Positions 62,886 through 64,000 of a DNA stretch of 64,000 nucleotides are shown here, one piece after another (positions within the stretch are counted from its first letter, which is position 1; the number at the start of each line of letters is the position of its first letter). The position numbers and the translations under genes were made by a program. The notes beneath the pieces are model-generated. The model had not been told where the DNA came from and searched no databases. It saw nothing but the letters and a program-made list of their open reading frames with translations. Location: the NCBI GenBank assembly GCA_007182875.1, contig AP019514.1, positions 2,666,001-2,730,000 on the forward strand. Reading direction: 5' to 3'. This DNA comes from Vreelandella sulfidaeris. GTDB taxonomy: Bacteria; Pseudomonadota; Gammaproteobacteria; Pseudomonadales; Halomonadaceae.

Positions 62886-64000
62886 ATGGCCGAACATAAC
62901 ATTTCACAATCTCGCCTGTATGAATGGTTAACAGGCGATGAAGATAGTCGCATGTGCGCCGACATACCTGAAGGTGCGTGTAACGAACAACCGCGCAACT
63001 TTTTCCTACACTTATGGGCGTCTTTGGGCAATAAGCTGGCTGACGAGCTGTCTAGCGCACGCTTAGTTTTGCCATGGCTGATGGGTATTATCGGCGCTCC
63101 GGTATGGATGGTAGGCCTGCTAGTGCCCATCCGTGAGGCAGGCGCCTTACTTCCACAAATTTTGTGGCTGGCTTTATCCGCTTAAAGCCTAAGCGCAAGT
63201 GGGTATGGGTAGCCGGCGCATTGATCCAAGCGCTAGCGGCACTAACACTGCCGTACTTGCATTAGTCGCCTCGGGCTCTTTGGGGGTGCGTTAGTTCTTG
63301 CGACGCTAGTTCTGCTGTCCCTTGCTCGGGGTTTATCGTCTATCGCGACGAAAGACGTACTGGGCAAAACAATTGCCAAGCGCCGCCGCGGTACGTTAAT
63401 GGGCTGGAGCGGCAGCATTGCCGGTTGCGCCACACTCGCAGCAGGAGCTGTTTTAATGCTGCTCGATAGCCAGTCCAGTGGCTACATTGTGGCTATATTA
63501 CTAGCGGTTGCTGCTAGCGGTTGGTTAATGAATGCCTTGGCCGCAGCCCGCATTAAAGAGACATCTGGCGCCATAGAAGGAGGAGAAAGCGGCTGGAGCA
63601 GCCTTAAACAGGGTTTATCGTTACTCAAAAAAGACCGCACTTTTTACACTTTAATCTTGCCAGGGCGTTGCTACTCTCAAGTGCGCTCGCCCTGCCGTAC
63701 ATCACCTGCTGGGGCAAGACCAAAGCGGTACCGACCTCAGCGGCTTAGGCATATTGATTGTGGTATCCGGACTTGCCGCGATGGTAGCAAGCCCCGTTTG
63801 GGGGAAACGCGCGGATCAGTCGAGCCGAGGCGTCATGCGTGATGCAGCGATCGGTACCGCTATTTGCTGTTTACTGGGCGCCAGCTTAGCCTGGTTACCC
63901 GGCGGATGGGCGCAAAGCATTTGGCCTTATGCTGTGGTATACGCGTTATTGGTCATTATTCACCATGGCGTACGCCTAGGACGTAAAACTTACCTAGTTG
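62886..64000 (+). CDS. MFS transporter (truncated by the window end)
   Basis: Major facilitator-type protein with at least eight visible helices and no stop before the window ends. The start MAEHNISQSRLYEWLTGDEDSRMCADIPEGA is hydrophilic, followed by NFFLHLWASLGNKLADELSSARLVLPWLMG and GAPVWMVGLLVPIREAGALLPQ. Later helices include WSGSIAGCATLAAGAVLMLL and YIVAILLAVAASGWLMNALAAARIKETSG. Frame breaks lie near 63165, 63275 and 63665. AAGGACC lies before the ATG. Substrate not evident. Confidence 0.82.

Noticed and set aside
1..64000. Calling the split genes pseudogenes
   Set aside because: The breaks fall in homopolymers, hit essential genes equally, and motifs continue perfectly in the next frame.

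Overview
The window reads as a chromosomal segment of a halomonad gammaproteobacterium (Halomonas/Vreelandella type). This is inferred from the gene families together: a class I PHA synthase whose lipase box begins with Ser, a phasin and a DUF6489 protein beside it, sulfate and putrescine ABC operons, and an MscK-type channel. No rRNA, tRNA, CRISPR array, insertion sequence, prophage or replication origin was recognised. Nearly every gene longer than about 600 bp is interrupted by one or more single-base indels, almost all in homopolymer runs (usually one base missing, sometimes one extra). I treat these as sequence errors and give each gene its full, frame-corrected extent.

Layout, left half. 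0-1 kb: the end of an unknown gene and rpe. 1.2-5 kb: sulfate/thiosulfate transporter operon sbp-cysT-cysW-cysA, closed by a strong hairpin. 5-6.7 kb: an AT-richer pair, an AlkB-like dioxygenase and an EamA exporter. 6.8-9.2 kb: YajG lipoprotein, thiopurine methyltransferase, an SH3-domain membrane protein and DUF1820. 9.8-12.6 kb: a large uncharacterised protein with a possible papain-like triad, followed by a TlyA-type rRNA methyltransferase. 12.6-19.5 kb: MscK-like channel, OMPLA phospholipase, an ElaB/YqjD-YqjE-YqjK-like envelope trio and a HI0933-family flavoprotein. 19.6-23.8 kb: an RND efflux adaptor and pump. 24-29 kb: DUF3617, a CPXCG protein and the putrescine uptake operon potFGHI. 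29.3-31.6 kb: ahpC and ahpF behind a possible OxyR site. 31.6-36.9 kb: prmB, aroC, a DUF6489 protein, phasin and phaC on the minus strand.

Right half. 37-44 kb: Smr-domain protein, patatin-like phospholipase, alpha/beta hydrolase, the YbbAP-type ABC pair and tesA. 44.1-61.4 kb is the most interesting region: a complete Lap-type biofilm adhesion system. It has a Tat-like-signal LapG protease and the c-di-GMP receptor LapD on the plus strand. On the minus strand are a TolC-OmpA fusion, the LapB ABC transporter, the LapC membrane-fusion protein, a LuxR/VpsT-like regulator and a giant adhesin of about 2,580 residues. The adhesin has a retention module, a TAAG LapG-cleavage site, twelve copies of a 106-residue repeat, a von Willebrand A domain and a type I secretion signal. 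61.6-64 kb: an EamA exporter, a SelT/SelW-family protein and the start of an MFS transporter.

How the Lap genes would work together (established for LapA systems, inferred here): LapE-LapB-LapC export the adhesin, whose retention module plugs the outer-membrane channel. When c-di-GMP is high LapD sequesters LapG. When it falls, free LapG cuts after the di-alanine and the adhesin is released. The local LuxR-type regulator probably sets expression of the cluster.
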